The translations under genes and the position numbers were made by a program. This document shows positions 24,688-33,802 of a DNA stretch of 64,000 nt, one piece after another (positions within the stretch are counted from its first letter, which is position 1; the number at the start of each line of letters is the position of its first letter). Source of the DNA: Sporosarcina sp. (lineage in GTDB: Bacteria; Bacillota; Bacilli; Bacillales_A; Planococcaceae); NCBI RefSeq assembly GCF_029257255.1, contig NZ_JARICI010000009.1, positions 62,001 to 126,000 of the forward strand. The letters are read 5' to 3'. The notes beneath the pieces are model-generated. The model saw only the letters and a list, made by a program, of their open reading frames with translations. It made no database searches and had not been told where the DNA came from.

Positions 24688-24693
24688 GTTTGC

Positions 24694-24704
24694 TGCACAG
24701 GCAC
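24694..24704. repeat. Fragment of the 69-bp repeat right end
   Basis: GCACAGGCACT equals the outer right arm of the 69-bp palindromes. It touches the stop codon of the ABC ATPase gene. Short, so possibly chance, but the placement beside a stop is the same as for copy 2. Confidence 0.35.
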
Positions 24705-25369
24705 TACTCTTGTTCTAACACACCATCAGTCATTCGATAGACCTTATCAAAATACTTGATCAGCCGTGTATCATGCGTCACGACAATGGTCGCTGTCTGC
24801 TTTGATTTGGTCTCATCACGCAGCAGCTCCATCACTTCAAATGCACGATCGGAGTCCAGTGACGCAGTCGGCTCATCCGCTAAAATAATAGCCGGATTGC
24901 TGAACAGTGCTTTGGCGATCGCCACACGCTGCCGCTCCCCTCCCGACAAGTCGGAAGGATACTTTTTATGCAACTTGGCGATGCCCAGGTCTTCATACAA
25001 TTGCTTCTGCTCGTCTTTCGGCATATTATTTTTCTTTACTTTATTAAGAAGTTCCATCTGCTCGTCGACTGACAGGAACGGCACCAGATTCGACGCCTGT
25101 AAAATAAAACCGATTTCCTGCAGTCGTATCTTTGAACGTTGTTTTTCATTGAGCTTCGACAGCTCGTTCCCATTGATAATCACTTGACCTTCACTCGGAG
25201 CCTGTAATCCGCCTGCGACCGTCAGAAACGTACTCTTTCCTGAACCGGATGGACCGATGATAGCAACCAGCTCGCCGCGCTCGACTTTGAAATTCGTTTC
25301 CTTCATTGCTTCAACCAGCGTATTCCCTTCGCCAAACGTTTTCTTCGCATTTCGCAGTTCCAATACCAT
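24704..25369 (-). CDS. ABC transporter ATP-binding protein (MacB/LolD type)
   Basis: A 221-residue ATPase of the lipoprotein/peptide-export class. Walker A is GPSGSGKST (about residues 39-47), the signature is LSGGERQRVAIAKAL, and Walker B is AIILADEPTASLD. It pairs with the FtsX-type permease encoded just upstream (3-base gap), and together they form a mechanotransmission-type ABC exporter. No membrane-fusion protein gene is adjacent. The ATG at 25369 lies in GATAAACG context with coupling to the permease gene. Confidence 0.92.
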   Translation of the reverse strand: MVLELRNAKKTFGEGNTLVEAMKETNFKVERGELVAIIGPSGSGKSTFLTVAGGLQAPSEGQVIINGNELSKLNEKQRSKIRLQEIGFILQASNLVPFLSVDEQMELLNKVKKNNMPKDEQKQLYEDLGIAKLHKKYPSDLSGGERQRVAIAKALFSNPAIILADEPTASLDSDRAFEVMELLRDETKSKQTATIVVTHDTRLIKYFDKVYRMTDGVLEQE

Positions 25370-25372
25370 CGT

Positions 25373-26443
25373 TTATCCTCCTATCGCTTCGAGCGGATCA
25401 ATCCGGATGATCGTCCATACCGAAATGACTGCCCCTAAAATGGCCACCACAATCAGAATCAGACCGTAAATAATCATTGTCGGCAAATCAAATTGAACAG
25501 GTACCGCACTTGGCAGGAAACTTCCCGCCAGCAGCGTCAGTCCAAATCCGACCACAACTCCGATCAGCGCCAAAATGAATGTCTGCGCAACAACGGATTT
25601 TGCTAAATAGCCGCTTGAAATCCCCTGTGCCTTCATTAGACCGAACATGCTGATTTTCTGTACGGTCAAAACGTAGAGGAAAATTGCCACAATCGCCGCT
25701 GAAATAACAAATAAGAAATAAATCATATACGTCAGCGTCATATTCTGCTCCGTATATCCCGGTAAATTCTCAATGAACGTTTCCATTTCGATAATTTCCA
25801 TATCATCCGGTGCTTTCAGACTGCTCCAGTTCTTATCTTTAATCACAACCGCGTTGACAATATCCTCATTGATCTCCGCAGCATCGCCGAACTTCAACTT
25901 TTGCAGGTCCTCTAGATTCATGTAGAGAACCGGTGCCGCGTTGAATCTTGCCTGGTCAGTAAAACCGACAATCTCAAGCTTCGTATCACTCGAAGATAAC
26001 TCAAGCATATCGCCAATCTTAAATCCGTCATCTTTCAGCGCGTCTGCTGCAATGACTCCATTTTCCACCGTAAACTCCGCGTCTCCATCGGTCACTTTCG
26101 GCATAATGAATTCATCCGGATCTATTCCGAACATAATAACATTTTGTTTGACGTCTCCATTATTTGCGATCGAACCCATCTGACCGACTATCGCTGTTTC
26201 ATCAGCACCAAGTACATCTGCCTCCGCTTTATCGAGTGCGGACTGATAAAGGCTCTTATCCGATTCCTCCGTCAGCAAAATAGCATCTGCATCCCATTTA
26301 TCCACTGATTCCCTGTTCATACTCGCCAGGCCGTTTGCCAGCCCCGACAGGAAAAACACTAAGAATGATACGAGCAATAAAATTGATGTGATCAATAAAA
26401 ATCGTAATTTATTCCGTTTAATTTCGCTCCACGCCAAAAACAT
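25373..26443 (-). CDS. FtsX/MacB-type ABC permease
   Basis: A 356-residue permease with the FtsX four-helix layout: TM1 (about residues 15-35), a large extracellular domain (about 40-235), and three C-terminal TM helices (about 240-350) containing MFGLMKAQGISSGYLAKSVVAQT, the cytoplasmic coupling helix. It forms the membrane half of the exporter with the ATPase downstream. AAGGAAGTGAG precedes the ATG. Substrate unknown; family members export peptides, lipoproteins or antibiotics. Confidence 0.9.
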   Translation of the reverse strand: MFLAWSEIKRNKLRFLLITSILLLVSFLVFFLSGLANGLASMNRESVDKWDADAILLTEESDKSLYQSALDKAEADVLGADETAIVGQMGSIANNGDVKQNVIMFGIDPDEFIMPKVTDGDAEFTVENGVIAADALKDDGFKIGDMLELSSSDTKLEIVGFTDQARFNAAPVLYMNLEDLQKLKFGDAAEINEDIVNAVVIKDKNWSSLKAPDDMEIIEMETFIENLPGYTEQNMTLTYMIYFLFVISAAIVAIFLYVLTVQKISMFGLMKAQGISSGYLAKSVVAQTFILALIGVVVGFGLTLLAGSFLPSAVPVQFDLPTMIIYGLILIVVAILGAVISVWTIIRIDPLEAIGG

Positions 26444-26481
26444 CCATTACTCACTTCCTTTTATAAGACATCGATTGCTTC

Positions 26482-26637
26482 TCACAGATTATTCATATGA
26501 TCCGAGAATAGATTAATATCATTGACAATTAAATGAACAGTTAACAGTAGCCGAAGAAACGGGCTGAATGAAGTCGTCTTGCGTTTTTTGTGATCCACAT
26601 AATCGTACTCTCCTTCTTCTTCATCTGACACAATCAC
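26482..26637 (-). CDS. Possible small protein (51 aa)
   Basis: A GTG-started frame reads VIVSDEEEGEYDYVDHKKR with a hydrophobic centre, LLLTVHLIVNDINLF. Its composition is protein-like, but the ribosome site is poor and a stop lies directly upstream. It may be the tail of a decayed gene. It lies just before the ABC operon. Confidence 0.25.
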   Translation of the reverse strand: MIVSDEEEGEYDYVDHKKRKTTSFSPFLRLLLTVHLIVNDINLFSDHMNNL

Positions 26638-26748
26638 TTAACATTTCATTCTGATATTCACAGTTCGTTTAGACCTTGTATAAGGTTTGTTAAAGCTAAG
26701 TATATAGATGACCAGTCGAGAATACCAGTGATAAATATCAATGTGGTC

Positions 26749-27195
26749 CTAATTCTTTTCCCTGTCTATTCTTTGTAACATCCAGCCAACCAACAGCCCA
26801 TACAGTGCATGCCCGACTATCCATAAAAAAAGGGCAGTCATGTCTGTGACACTTGGTGTACGATTAGAAAACGATGTTGTCGGGTACAGTAAAAAGCCAA
26901 TGATCACATTTGCTAATAACGAAATCCAAAGGATCTGTTTCCTAATGAAACCTAGGCTTCTCATATACAGAATTGCCAGCAGTACACAAAGAATAATTGA
27001 GACGATAATGTGGAACGATACTTCTATAATTTCTGGGAATTGATACTCTTTTACAATTGGAATGTAATCGACATTCAGCAGGAGTGTGTACACTTTCCGC
27101 CCTGTGACTGCTTGCACGCCTTTAAGAAAGAGCGCTAATATCCCCCCTGTTATTACACCGATCCACGTGGCTTTCCAAATGATTTTAGTAATCAT
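26749..27195 (-). CDS. Hypothetical four-helix membrane protein
   Basis: A 148-residue protein with four predicted membrane helices (about residues 9-28, 58-80, 86-105 and 118-140). The first loop carries GRKVYTLLLNVDYIPIVKEY. It resembles YagU-like membrane proteins in shape only. It is divergent from the MerR-type regulator, and the shared 130-base region holds a palindrome, so this gene could be a target of that regulator. GAAGGTGAC precedes the ATG. Confidence 0.65.
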   Translation of the reverse strand: MITKIIWKATWIGVITGGILALFLKGVQAVTGRKVYTLLLNVDYIPIVKEYQFPEIIEVSFHIIVSIILCVLLAILYMRSLGFIRKQILWISLLANVIIGFLLYPTTSFSNRTPSVTDMTALFLWIVGHALYGLLVGWMLQRIDREKN

Positions 27196-27228
27196 TGAGT
27201 CACCTTCTTATACAGTAAAAATAACAGG

Positions 27229-27259
27229 TTTGACTTGACTCGTCAAATCTATGTATAAT
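27229..27259 (+). promoter_or_regulatory. Promoter and candidate operator of the MerR-type gene
   Basis: A -35 TTGACT (27230-27235) and -10 TATAAT (27254-27259) are separated by 18 bases. An inverted repeat, TTTGAC-N7-GTCAAA (27229-27247), covers the -35 and half the spacer. That is a place where a repressor or MerR-type protein could act, on this gene or on the divergent membrane protein. Confidence 0.55.
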
Positions 27260-27325
27260 GTTAGACATTCAGAACTTAGCCGGAAAAAGTTCTACAAATT
27301 AGTTAGTATAGAAAGGTTGATTGCT

Positions 27326-28207
27326 GTGAAGCCGTCATCTGAAACTCCTACTTATACGATTAAACAGGTTGCGGATCAAACAGGCTTGTCGAGGCAAGTC
27401 TTGAGGAAATGGGAAGAACGCTACGACATTGTTGTGCCAGAGCGTTTGGAGAATGGCTATCGCATCTATCATAACGAAGATATACGGCTTTTTTTGCTGA
27501 TGAAACGTTATGCCGAAGAGGGATTTGCGCTGTCACAAGCTTCCGAGATGGCCAAATCCCAGAAACATTCCAACTTATCTACAGAACCCGAGGAATCCTA
27601 TGCCGATAAGATCTTGCAGGAGTTGCTTCGCCACGGAAAAAATTGCGACGAATTGGAATTGAACTTTTCATTGCAAGCAGCCTATCACCGATTAGGGCTT
27701 GAACAGTACCTTACGGAAATCGTCATTCCATTCCTGAAAAATGTTGGCGATAACTGGGCTACAGGTGAATGGGATGAATATCAGGAAGGGCTGGCGAGCC
27801 TGGTTGTGCGTGATCAGCTCGTACAAATTCGACGAAATTTCCAGTATCGTGATAACGCTCCCTTACTTCTTGGTGCCTGTCTGCCTCATGAATCGCACGA
27901 AATTCCAGTGCATATCATCTTGCTGCAACTGATGTTGAAAGGCTGGCGAACTGCCATGATCGGTTCATCACCTGCCGCCGGAGCGATTCAGTCTTTTGTA
28001 GAAAAAATCCGCCCAACCAAAGTACTGCTGTCTGCTTCAACTACTCTTCCATTTGAAAAGAATCCGTTTCTCATGAAAGAGCTGGATGACTTTGCGGAAA
28101 AGCACCCAAACACAGAATTTTATTTGGGCGGGTACGGATCAGTAATTTGGTCCGATCAGCTGGAGCTACAACATATACGTTTGCTGGGTTCAATCGACGA
28201 AATTTAA
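27326..28207 (+). CDS. MerR-family regulator with B12-binding-type C-terminal domains (CarH/LitR-like)
   Basis: About 293 residues. The N-terminal MerR winged helix (TYTIKQVADQTGLSRQVLRKWEERY) is followed by a helical cap domain and a Rossmann-like B12-binding domain. In CarH the cap has W-x9-EH and the base-off loop has ExHxxG or DxHxxG. Here the cap reads NWATGEWDEYQEGL (Trp and Glu kept, His replaced by Gly) and the loop reads HESHEIP (His kept, Gly replaced by Pro). Cobalamin binding is therefore uncertain. I chose GTG 27326 with GAAAGG upstream. It converges on a photolyase gene with a 4-base overlap, fitting a light-response role. Confidence 0.82.
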   Translation: MKPSSETPTYTIKQVADQTGLSRQVLRKWEERYDIVVPERLENGYRIYHNEDIRLFLLMKRYAEEGFALSQASEMAKSQKHSNLSTEPEESYADKILQELLRHGKNCDELELNFSLQAAYHRLGLEQYLTEIVIPFLKNVGDNWATGEWDEYQEGLASLVVRDQLVQIRRNFQYRDNAPLLLGACLPHESHEIPVHIILLQLMLKGWRTAMIGSSPAAGAIQSFVEKIRPTKVLLSASTTLPFEKNPFLMKELDDFAEKHPNTEFYLGGYGSVIWSDQLELQHIRLLGSIDEI

Positions 28208-29616
28208 GAGTCTGCTCGCTTCTTACATTGCTCATAAGCTGTCAATGCACGTTCGCGGGCAGCCCGGTGATCGACAATCGGAGAAGGATAGGTGCTGCCA
28301 ATTGTCACTCCTGCCGATTTCAAAACATCTGCAGGTGCTTTTGCAGGCTCCCATACATATTTCTCCGGCAGTTCGGCAAGTTCAGGCACCCACTTCTTTG
28401 CATACTTCGCTGAAGGATCGAATTTCTCTCCTTGCAAAATCGGGTTGAATACCCTGAAATAAGGAGAGGCATCAAATCCGCTGCCGGCCACCCACTGCCA
28501 TCCCATCGCATTATTCGCTTCATCCCTATCCACGAGCGTCTGTTCAAACCACTTCAGCCCAACACGCCAATCCACCAATAAATGCTTAATTAGAAATGAA
28601 GCAACAATCATTCGCACACGATTGTGAATGATGCCTGTTTCCCAAAGTTCCCGCATACCTGCATCAACGATCGGATAGCCTGTCTGACCCTTTTTCCATG
28701 CTTGTATCTGCTCCGTTTGCGGTAGCCACGGAAAATGCTCAAATTCCAAACGCACCGGTTTTTCCCGCATATTCGGAAAATACAACAGCTGATAATGAGC
28801 GAAATCCCGCCAGGCTAGCTGCCGTAAAAATGCTTCTGTCTGCTCATCACCGACTTTTTCTGCCGCAGTAAGTGTTTCATACCAAAGTGACCGAACACTG
28901 ATATTGCCGGCTGCCAAGTAAGGCGACAGACGTGATACAAAAGGTTCTGCTGGTAGATCTCGCCCTTCTTTATAAGACGACAGTCCTTTCTTTTCGAACA
29001 ACTGCCAGACCTTTATTGCGGCGTCTTCCCCCGGCTGCCAATGTTTTGCAAACTTTTTCGGCCAATCGCGGTCAGGCAGCAGATTCCATTGATCTTCATC
29101 CAGTGAATCCAGTTGAACTAACGATGGAATTAATTCAGGTACAGGGAGCGGCTGTGCAATCGGTTCCTGCCTCAGACTTTTCCAAAATGGAGTAAATACT
29201 TTATACGGCTGGTAGGTCTTATTGAAGATTGCGTCAGGCGGCACAAGTAAATGTCCCTGGAATGAGCGCACCTGCACTTCTTTCTTTTCTAAAACAGCTG
29301 TCAGCTCACGTTCCTGTTCTCTGCTGTCCCCGTCATAAAATTCATGAAAAACGACCTGATTGGCTTCGCTCTCTTTTTGAATGATTTGCAGCTGCTCCAC
29401 AGGATTACCTTTTCGCACAATGAACTGAATATTTTGTTCAGCAAACTTCTGCTGCATCTCTAGAAGACTGTAATGAAGCCACCAATCAGAAGCTGCATGG
29501 CGCATCTCAGGCAAAATGAAAACCGGCAGCACTTCACCATGTGCTGCCGCCTCTGTTAAAGCCGGATGATCATGCAGTCGTAAATCATTTCGAAACCAGA
29601 CAATTGTTTTCCCCAT
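28204..29616 (-). CDS. phr: Deoxyribodipyrimidine photolyase
   Basis: A 470-residue cryptochrome/photolyase that repairs cyclobutane pyrimidine dimers using light. The N-terminal alpha/beta antenna domain starts with VWFRNDLRLHDHPAL. The FAD-binding C-terminal domain contains YKEGRDLPA, FLRQLAWRDFAHYQLL and the signature region HNRVRMIVASFLIKHLLVDWR followed by DRDEANNAMGWQWVAGSG, all intact. It is monocistronic; AAGGAG precedes the ATG. It converges with the MerR/B12-type regulator and is followed leftward by nothing else on this strand. Confidence 0.96.
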   Translation of the reverse strand: MGKTIVWFRNDLRLHDHPALTEAAAHGEVLPVFILPEMRHAASDWWLHYSLLEMQQKFAEQNIQFIVRKGNPVEQLQIIQKESEANQVVFHEFYDGDSREQERELTAVLEKKEVQVRSFQGHLLVPPDAIFNKTYQPYKVFTPFWKSLRQEPIAQPLPVPELIPSLVQLDSLDEDQWNLLPDRDWPKKFAKHWQPGEDAAIKVWQLFEKKGLSSYKEGRDLPAEPFVSRLSPYLAAGNISVRSLWYETLTAAEKVGDEQTEAFLRQLAWRDFAHYQLLYFPNMREKPVRLEFEHFPWLPQTEQIQAWKKGQTGYPIVDAGMRELWETGIIHNRVRMIVASFLIKHLLVDWRVGLKWFEQTLVDRDEANNAMGWQWVAGSGFDASPYFRVFNPILQGEKFDPSAKYAKKWVPELAELPEKYVWEPAKAPADVLKSAGVTIGSTYPSPIVDHRAARERALTAYEQCKKRADS

Positions 29617-29640
29617 GTGTTTTCTCCTTTACTTGCATTT

Positions 29641-29805
29641 GGCAAGATCTTCAACGCCGGTCGAGCCTAAACGGCACTTTCCGCCTTTATTTTATCTAGC
29701 TGCTAGTGCCAGGCTCTTGGGTCGTTTCAATCTTGCCATAAAGGCAAATAGCGCCTTTTTGGCAAGATCTCCAACGCCGGTCGAGCCTGAACGGCACTTT
29801 CCGCT
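29641..29805. repeat. Direct-repeat / palindromic intergenic element
   Basis: A block of about 44 bases beginning GGCAAGATCTTCAACGCCGG at 29641 returns at 29761 with only a few changes. Between them lie further inverted segments (CTAGCTGCTAG; GGCAAATAGCGCC). This style of GC-rich interspersed element is common between Bacillales genes. It sits between phr and the DUF2207 gene and may fold and end transcription from either side. Confidence 0.7.
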
Positions 29806-29811
29806 TTTGTA

Positions 29812-31518
29812 TTAGAAAGCACCTGAACCTCCGCCACCTCCGCCAGTACCCCCGCCGCCGCTGCTGCTAGAACTGCTCGGTGCGTTGGAAGATACATTCG
29901 AAAAAGCCTGGTTGAAAGAACCTGCCAGGAAGACCGGATTGTACACGTGGGAATCACCTCCACTATATTCCCAGCTGGATACCGGTTGATGTGCTGCCAG
30001 CTGTTTTTGTGCCTTGGCAAACTCTTCGTAATACGATGCCAGTTCAGGATGTCGGATACCCACCCCATAGATCAGAACACGGAAACGATCATCCGTGGAC
30101 AGTACATCCCATTTATTCGGATCCATATCAGTCATCCAATCTTCAACTTGCTGCCATTCCGCAAGCATCAGTGTTCCTGCATAGCTGCGCGGACTGTAGA
30201 AAATTGCGAGCAGGAGTGAATACACAGCTAGTATGATCGCAAACGTCATCAGCATATACAGTTCGTATACCGCGAAAAAGATTGTCAGCGTGATACCCGC
30301 CAAGGTGCTGACCACAAACAGAGAACGTATACCAGCACTTGGTCCCTTTAAGTCATACTGCTTTCGTTCGCTAAACAACAATTCTCCCCATTTAGCAAAG
30401 GACTTTGACCACTCATCATAATTTTTTTCTTCATTCGTGTACGCTTTTAGCTGTGGCAGCGAAAACCGCTCGCCATCACCGATCTGGAAGAACAGCAGCT
30501 TGATCAATTGCTGTTCATGATCGAGCTCTGCATTGACATCGATCAATTCGAATTCGTCATCGGAAATCTGACGCACATTGCCTTTGCGGACCAAATCCAG
30601 CAACGCAGCTGACATGAGTTCAACAGACGCTGCCCCTTTTTTAAATACGACAGTCGCAGGCAGACTGATATCATATGACGGAACAAAGAAACCGCTCGAC
30701 GCGATTTGAGCTTTTGCCTCCCGAATGAAACGCTTTCTTCTGATGTCGGCAAATAGGCTGACCATCACAACACCCAATGCACTGACTCCAAGGATAATGC
30801 CCCCTATAAAATTTGTCTTCTTTTTATCGGCTGCAAATTGCGCACGTTCGATTTCCAGCAGCTGCAAATCCGCTCTAACGGCAGGCCGCACTTTACTGTC
30901 TACCGCTGTCATCGCAGGGAACAGCGAAGGTTCATATACGACACGGATATCGCCTTTCGTTCCTTCTGCCACTTCACCAAGCGTAAATATTACGCTACCG
31001 TCATCTTGCAGGGATCCCTTCTCTTCTGCACTGTCATAACCCGCGAACAGCACATCATGGGCACGCTCAGGCGGCGTAACCGTAATTGTCATATTGCCAT
31101 AGTCCGTTTCATTACGTTTATCAAAAAACGGCCAATAAAAATCAGCACCGTCCTCATATTTTGTCACGCCATCCTTAATTACATAACGCAGTTCAAAGAT
31201 ATATGTTCCTTTTTTCCCTTTTCGATGGGCATGATATTCGTCATTCTTTCTCTCTATATCTAATTTCTTGCCATTTTCATAGGCCTCAAATCGTTCAATC
31301 GTTGCTCCTTTTTTGGGAGTGATCTCCCGTATAATCCCTTTAAATTTCGAATCAAATTCATACGTATGCTTCTCGTTTACCAGTACCACGCCGTCCGGCT
31401 GCAGCTCTGCATGGATTTGCACGTCCGGTATGCTAAAGTCAACTGCTTCTGCCCGCGTCGGGAATAATATGAACGCCAGCAGCGCTACTGCCAAAAGTCT
31501 CCACCTCATAAAAATCAC
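29812..31518 (-). CDS. DUF2207 membrane protein
   Basis: A 568-residue protein with a signal peptide (cleaved near RAEA). The extracellular DUF2207 beta domain covers about residues 25-205 (DVQIHAELQPDGVVLVNEKHTYEF and a GADFYWPFFDKRN stretch). A TM helix is near 235-255, a cytoplasmic region follows, and two TM helices lie near 400-445. The tail is strongly Gly/Ser-rich and ends GGSGAF. The same architecture is common in Bacillota next to LemA proteins, though no lemA is adjacent. Function unknown. GGGGTGATTTTT precedes the ATG. Confidence 0.9.
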   Translation of the reverse strand: MIFMRWRLLAVALLAFILFPTRAEAVDFSIPDVQIHAELQPDGVVLVNEKHTYEFDSKFKGIIREITPKKGATIERFEAYENGKKLDIERKNDEYHAHRKGKKGTYIFELRYVIKDGVTKYEDGADFYWPFFDKRNETDYGNMTITVTPPERAHDVLFAGYDSAEEKGSLQDDGSVIFTLGEVAEGTKGDIRVVYEPSLFPAMTAVDSKVRPAVRADLQLLEIERAQFAADKKKTNFIGGIILGVSALGVVMVSLFADIRRKRFIREAKAQIASSGFFVPSYDISLPATVVFKKGAASVELMSAALLDLVRKGNVRQISDDEFELIDVNAELDHEQQLIKLLFFQIGDGERFSLPQLKAYTNEEKNYDEWSKSFAKWGELLFSERKQYDLKGPSAGIRSLFVVSTLAGITLTIFFAVYELYMLMTFAIILAVYSLLLAIFYSPRSYAGTLMLAEWQQVEDWMTDMDPNKWDVLSTDDRFRVLIYGVGIRHPELASYYEEFAKAQKQLAAHQPVSSWEYSGGDSHVYNPVFLAGSFNQAFSNVSSNAPSSSSSSGGGGTGGGGGGSGAF

Positions 31519-31570
31519 CCCTTACCATTTATATACGGTTAGGGGCGTGCGTTGGTTTCAAATATTCTGT

Positions 31571-32065
31571 TTATAACTTGATTACACGATATATATAATA
31601 GCTTATTGAACCAAAAAGCATCACCATAATCCCAATGAAAATGGGCATGTTCATCGACTCTGTCCGCCCTAACGCAATATCAGTCATCTGCCACAAAATG
31701 AAGATGAAGAGCAACGTACTGACATTCTTTACGACGTTCATGAAAACCACGCCGTAGCGGTATTGAGTTTCGATATTATCGGGTTGTAAGTTGATGTAAT
31801 TGTATAGATGCGGACGTTTTTCCAGAAACCACAGTCCAATCCACATCACGATAGCAATTGCAGGCAAAAGCAACAATTCGAATTTAGAACCGAACCGATC
31901 CACTTCTCCATTGGCAACGAAATGAGCAGGAATCCGTTCAGGCAGCTGATTCCACTGCAAAAACAAGTAGACGAGGCACGCGGCGAATAACGCAATGATT
32001 AGAATATCGAAGACTTTCGCAAAAACCGGTTTCGCTATATCCAGTTTCGGTTTTTCAGTCAACAT
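31571..32065 (-). CDS. DUF1648-domain membrane protein
   Basis: A 164-residue protein with four membrane helices. The DUF1648 motif LPERIPAHFVANGEVDRFGSK (about residues 42-62) follows the first helix. Similar proteins in B. subtilis include SdpI-like immunity and YyaS-type proteins, but no toxin gene is adjacent. It starts 16 bases after the lipoprotein gene, so the two are probably one unit. The ATG follows GGAGG. Confidence 0.85.
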   Translation of the reverse strand: MLTEKPKLDIAKPVFAKVFDILIIALFAACLVYLFLQWNQLPERIPAHFVANGEVDRFGSKFELLLLPAIAIVMWIGLWFLEKRPHLYNYINLQPDNIETQYRYGVVFMNVVKNVSTLLFIFILWQMTDIALGRTESMNMPIFIGIMVMLFGSISYYIYRVIKL

Positions 32066-32081
32066 ACCCTTACCTCCTCAC

Positions 32082-32468
32082 TTATGAAGCAGTTTCGCTT
32101 GTCATTTCAAAAACATCAAAGACGTTCTCGCGAATGTTCAACGACATGATTTTGCCGTTCTTTTCATAAAAGTGAATGGCTCCTCTACGGTCTTCCACGA
32201 GCTCCGTCCAGCCCCATTCTTCGATCGTGCGCAAATAATGGTCCGGCGGATTTCCATCTTCATCTCCAATACCCTGCAGTTTATATTTTGCAGCCTTTGA
32301 AATTTCATCCGTACATTCTTCCGGCTTCACTTCGTAAGCATTTTTCGGCACAGGAAATCCCTGATTGATGACCGCCATACGATAGCCGTCTTCCTGACTG
32401 TAGACATTGGAGCATCCCGCCAAAAGAAGCAAGCTCGTTACAGACAACAGCGCCAGCAACTGTTTCAT
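32082..32468 (-). CDS. Small lipoprotein
   Basis: A 128-residue lipoprotein. The signal peptide MKQLLALLSVTSLLLLAGC ends in a lipobox (Cys19). The mature part is acidic, with PVPKNAYEVKPEECTDEIS and DHYLRTIEEWGWTEL. I chose the ATG at 32468, with GGGAGGTAA upstream. It is adjacent to the DUF1648 protein. No known family. Confidence 0.8.
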   Translation of the reverse strand: MKQLLALLSVTSLLLLAGCSNVYSQEDGYRMAVINQGFPVPKNAYEVKPEECTDEISKAAKYKLQGIGDEDGNPPDHYLRTIEEWGWTELVEDRRGAIHFYEKNGKIMSLNIRENVFDVFEMTSETAS

Positions 32469-32563
32469 AGTATTACCTCCCGTTTCACAACTTGTTAATC
32501 CAAGCGTACTAGGAAATATTGTCACTGTCATCCGACGTTTCTGTGACGGTTTCTTCAGACCGA

Positions 32564-33757
32564 TTATCTCAGTTTCTTCACGATCACGACTTTCAGATAA
32601 TTAAACTCTGGATAGTCACGCGGCGTGCGGAAATCCTTTGGCAATGTTGATTCTTCCAATACTTTATAGCGAATATCCATTTCTTTGAACGCCTGCTCAA
32701 TGAAGCCTTTAAACTTTTTCATGCTGAAGCTCGCGTTGTTTGTGGATGCCACGATAATACCGTTTTTCTCCGTTACCGCAATCGCTTCCTTCATTAGCAT
32801 TGGATAATCTTTCGCTGTACTAAATGTGTATTTCTTTGAACGAGCAAAGCTTGGCGGATCAAGTACGACAAGTCCGAACTTCATGTCATGACGCTTGGCA
32901 TAACGGAAATAATCGAAGACATCCATCACCTTGATATCCTGCTGCTCATAGTCAATGCCGTTGACACTGAACTGTTCAATCGTTTTCGCCACACTGCGCT
33001 TGGCCAAATCGACGCTTGTTGTTTTCGTAGCGCCGCCAAGAGCAGCCGCCACTGAAAACGCTCCTGTATATGAGAATGTGTTCAACACTTCTCGTCCTTC
33101 TGAATAATTATCACGAATCGCTTCACGCACATCCCGCTGATCCAGGAAAATCCCTGTCATCGCACCGTCATTCAAGTCCACTGCAAACTGCATGCCATTT
33201 TCTTTGATGATGATTGGAAAATCTCCAGGCGTCCCCTTAACAAAATCATCCTGCTCCACATATTGCCCCTGTGTATCAAAGCGCTTCTTTTCATAAACCG
33301 CTTTATAGTCTGCACGTTTATCAAGCACATTGTACACATGGTGACGGAACGCATAGATGCCCTCGCTGTACCAACTGACCATATAATAGCCGTCAAAATA
33401 ATCGATCGTCAGACCCCCGATACCGTCCCCTTCGCCGTTAAACAAACGGAAAGCCGTAGTATCCGGATCTTCCATAAGCAAATCACGGCGATCAAATGCA
33501 GCAGACATCTTCTGATCAAAGAAATCAAAATCAATCTCTTCCTGCTCATTTGAAGTCAGCACCCAGCCAATCCCTTTATTCTGTTTGCCATAATAACCCT
33601 TAGCCAAAAATTTATGATAGCGATCCGTTAATTTAATTAAACTGCCCTCTTCCACACGAACATCACTCATCACGGCATCCTTTAAAATCAACGGATAGCC
33701 CTTCTTCAAAGCCACTGTCCCCTGTGCATTTAACTGTATCTCCACTAATTTACTCAT
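32564..33757 (-). CDS. Class I SAM-dependent rRNA methyltransferase (RlmI/YwbD-like)
   Basis: A 397-residue RNA methyltransferase. It has an N-terminal PUA domain (about residues 1-85, with LKKGYPLILKDAV), a central EEHxxx-like domain, and a Rossmann domain with VLNTFSYTGAFSVAAALGGA (SAM-binding motif I) and LVVLDPPSFARSK (motif IV, DPPSF). Homologues make m5C in 23S rRNA (RlmI), but this Bacillus branch lacks clear site assignment. It is monocistronic, and the start MSKLVEIQLN follows GGATGACG. Confidence 0.9.
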   Translation of the reverse strand: MSKLVEIQLNAQGTVALKKGYPLILKDAVMSDVRVEEGSLIKLTDRYHKFLAKGYYGKQNKGIGWVLTSNEQEEIDFDFFDQKMSAAFDRRDLLMEDPDTTAFRLFNGEGDGIGGLTIDYFDGYYMVSWYSEGIYAFRHHVYNVLDKRADYKAVYEKKRFDTQGQYVEQDDFVKGTPGDFPIIIKENGMQFAVDLNDGAMTGIFLDQRDVREAIRDNYSEGREVLNTFSYTGAFSVAAALGGATKTTSVDLAKRSVAKTIEQFSVNGIDYEQQDIKVMDVFDYFRYAKRHDMKFGLVVLDPPSFARSKKYTFSTAKDYPMLMKEAIAVTEKNGIIVASTNNASFSMKKFKGFIEQAFKEMDIRYKVLEESTLPKDFRTPRDYPEFNYLKVVIVKKLR

Positions 33758-33802
33758 ATCGTCATCCTTAGAATGTATTTTCTACATTATCGCATGGATA
33801 GC

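Noticed and set aside
24583-24690. Small RNA between a TTGACT/TATACA promoter-like sequence and the 28-bp palindrome
   Set aside because: Spacing between -35 and -10 is poor, and the palindrome is explained as the terminator of the leftward ABC operon.
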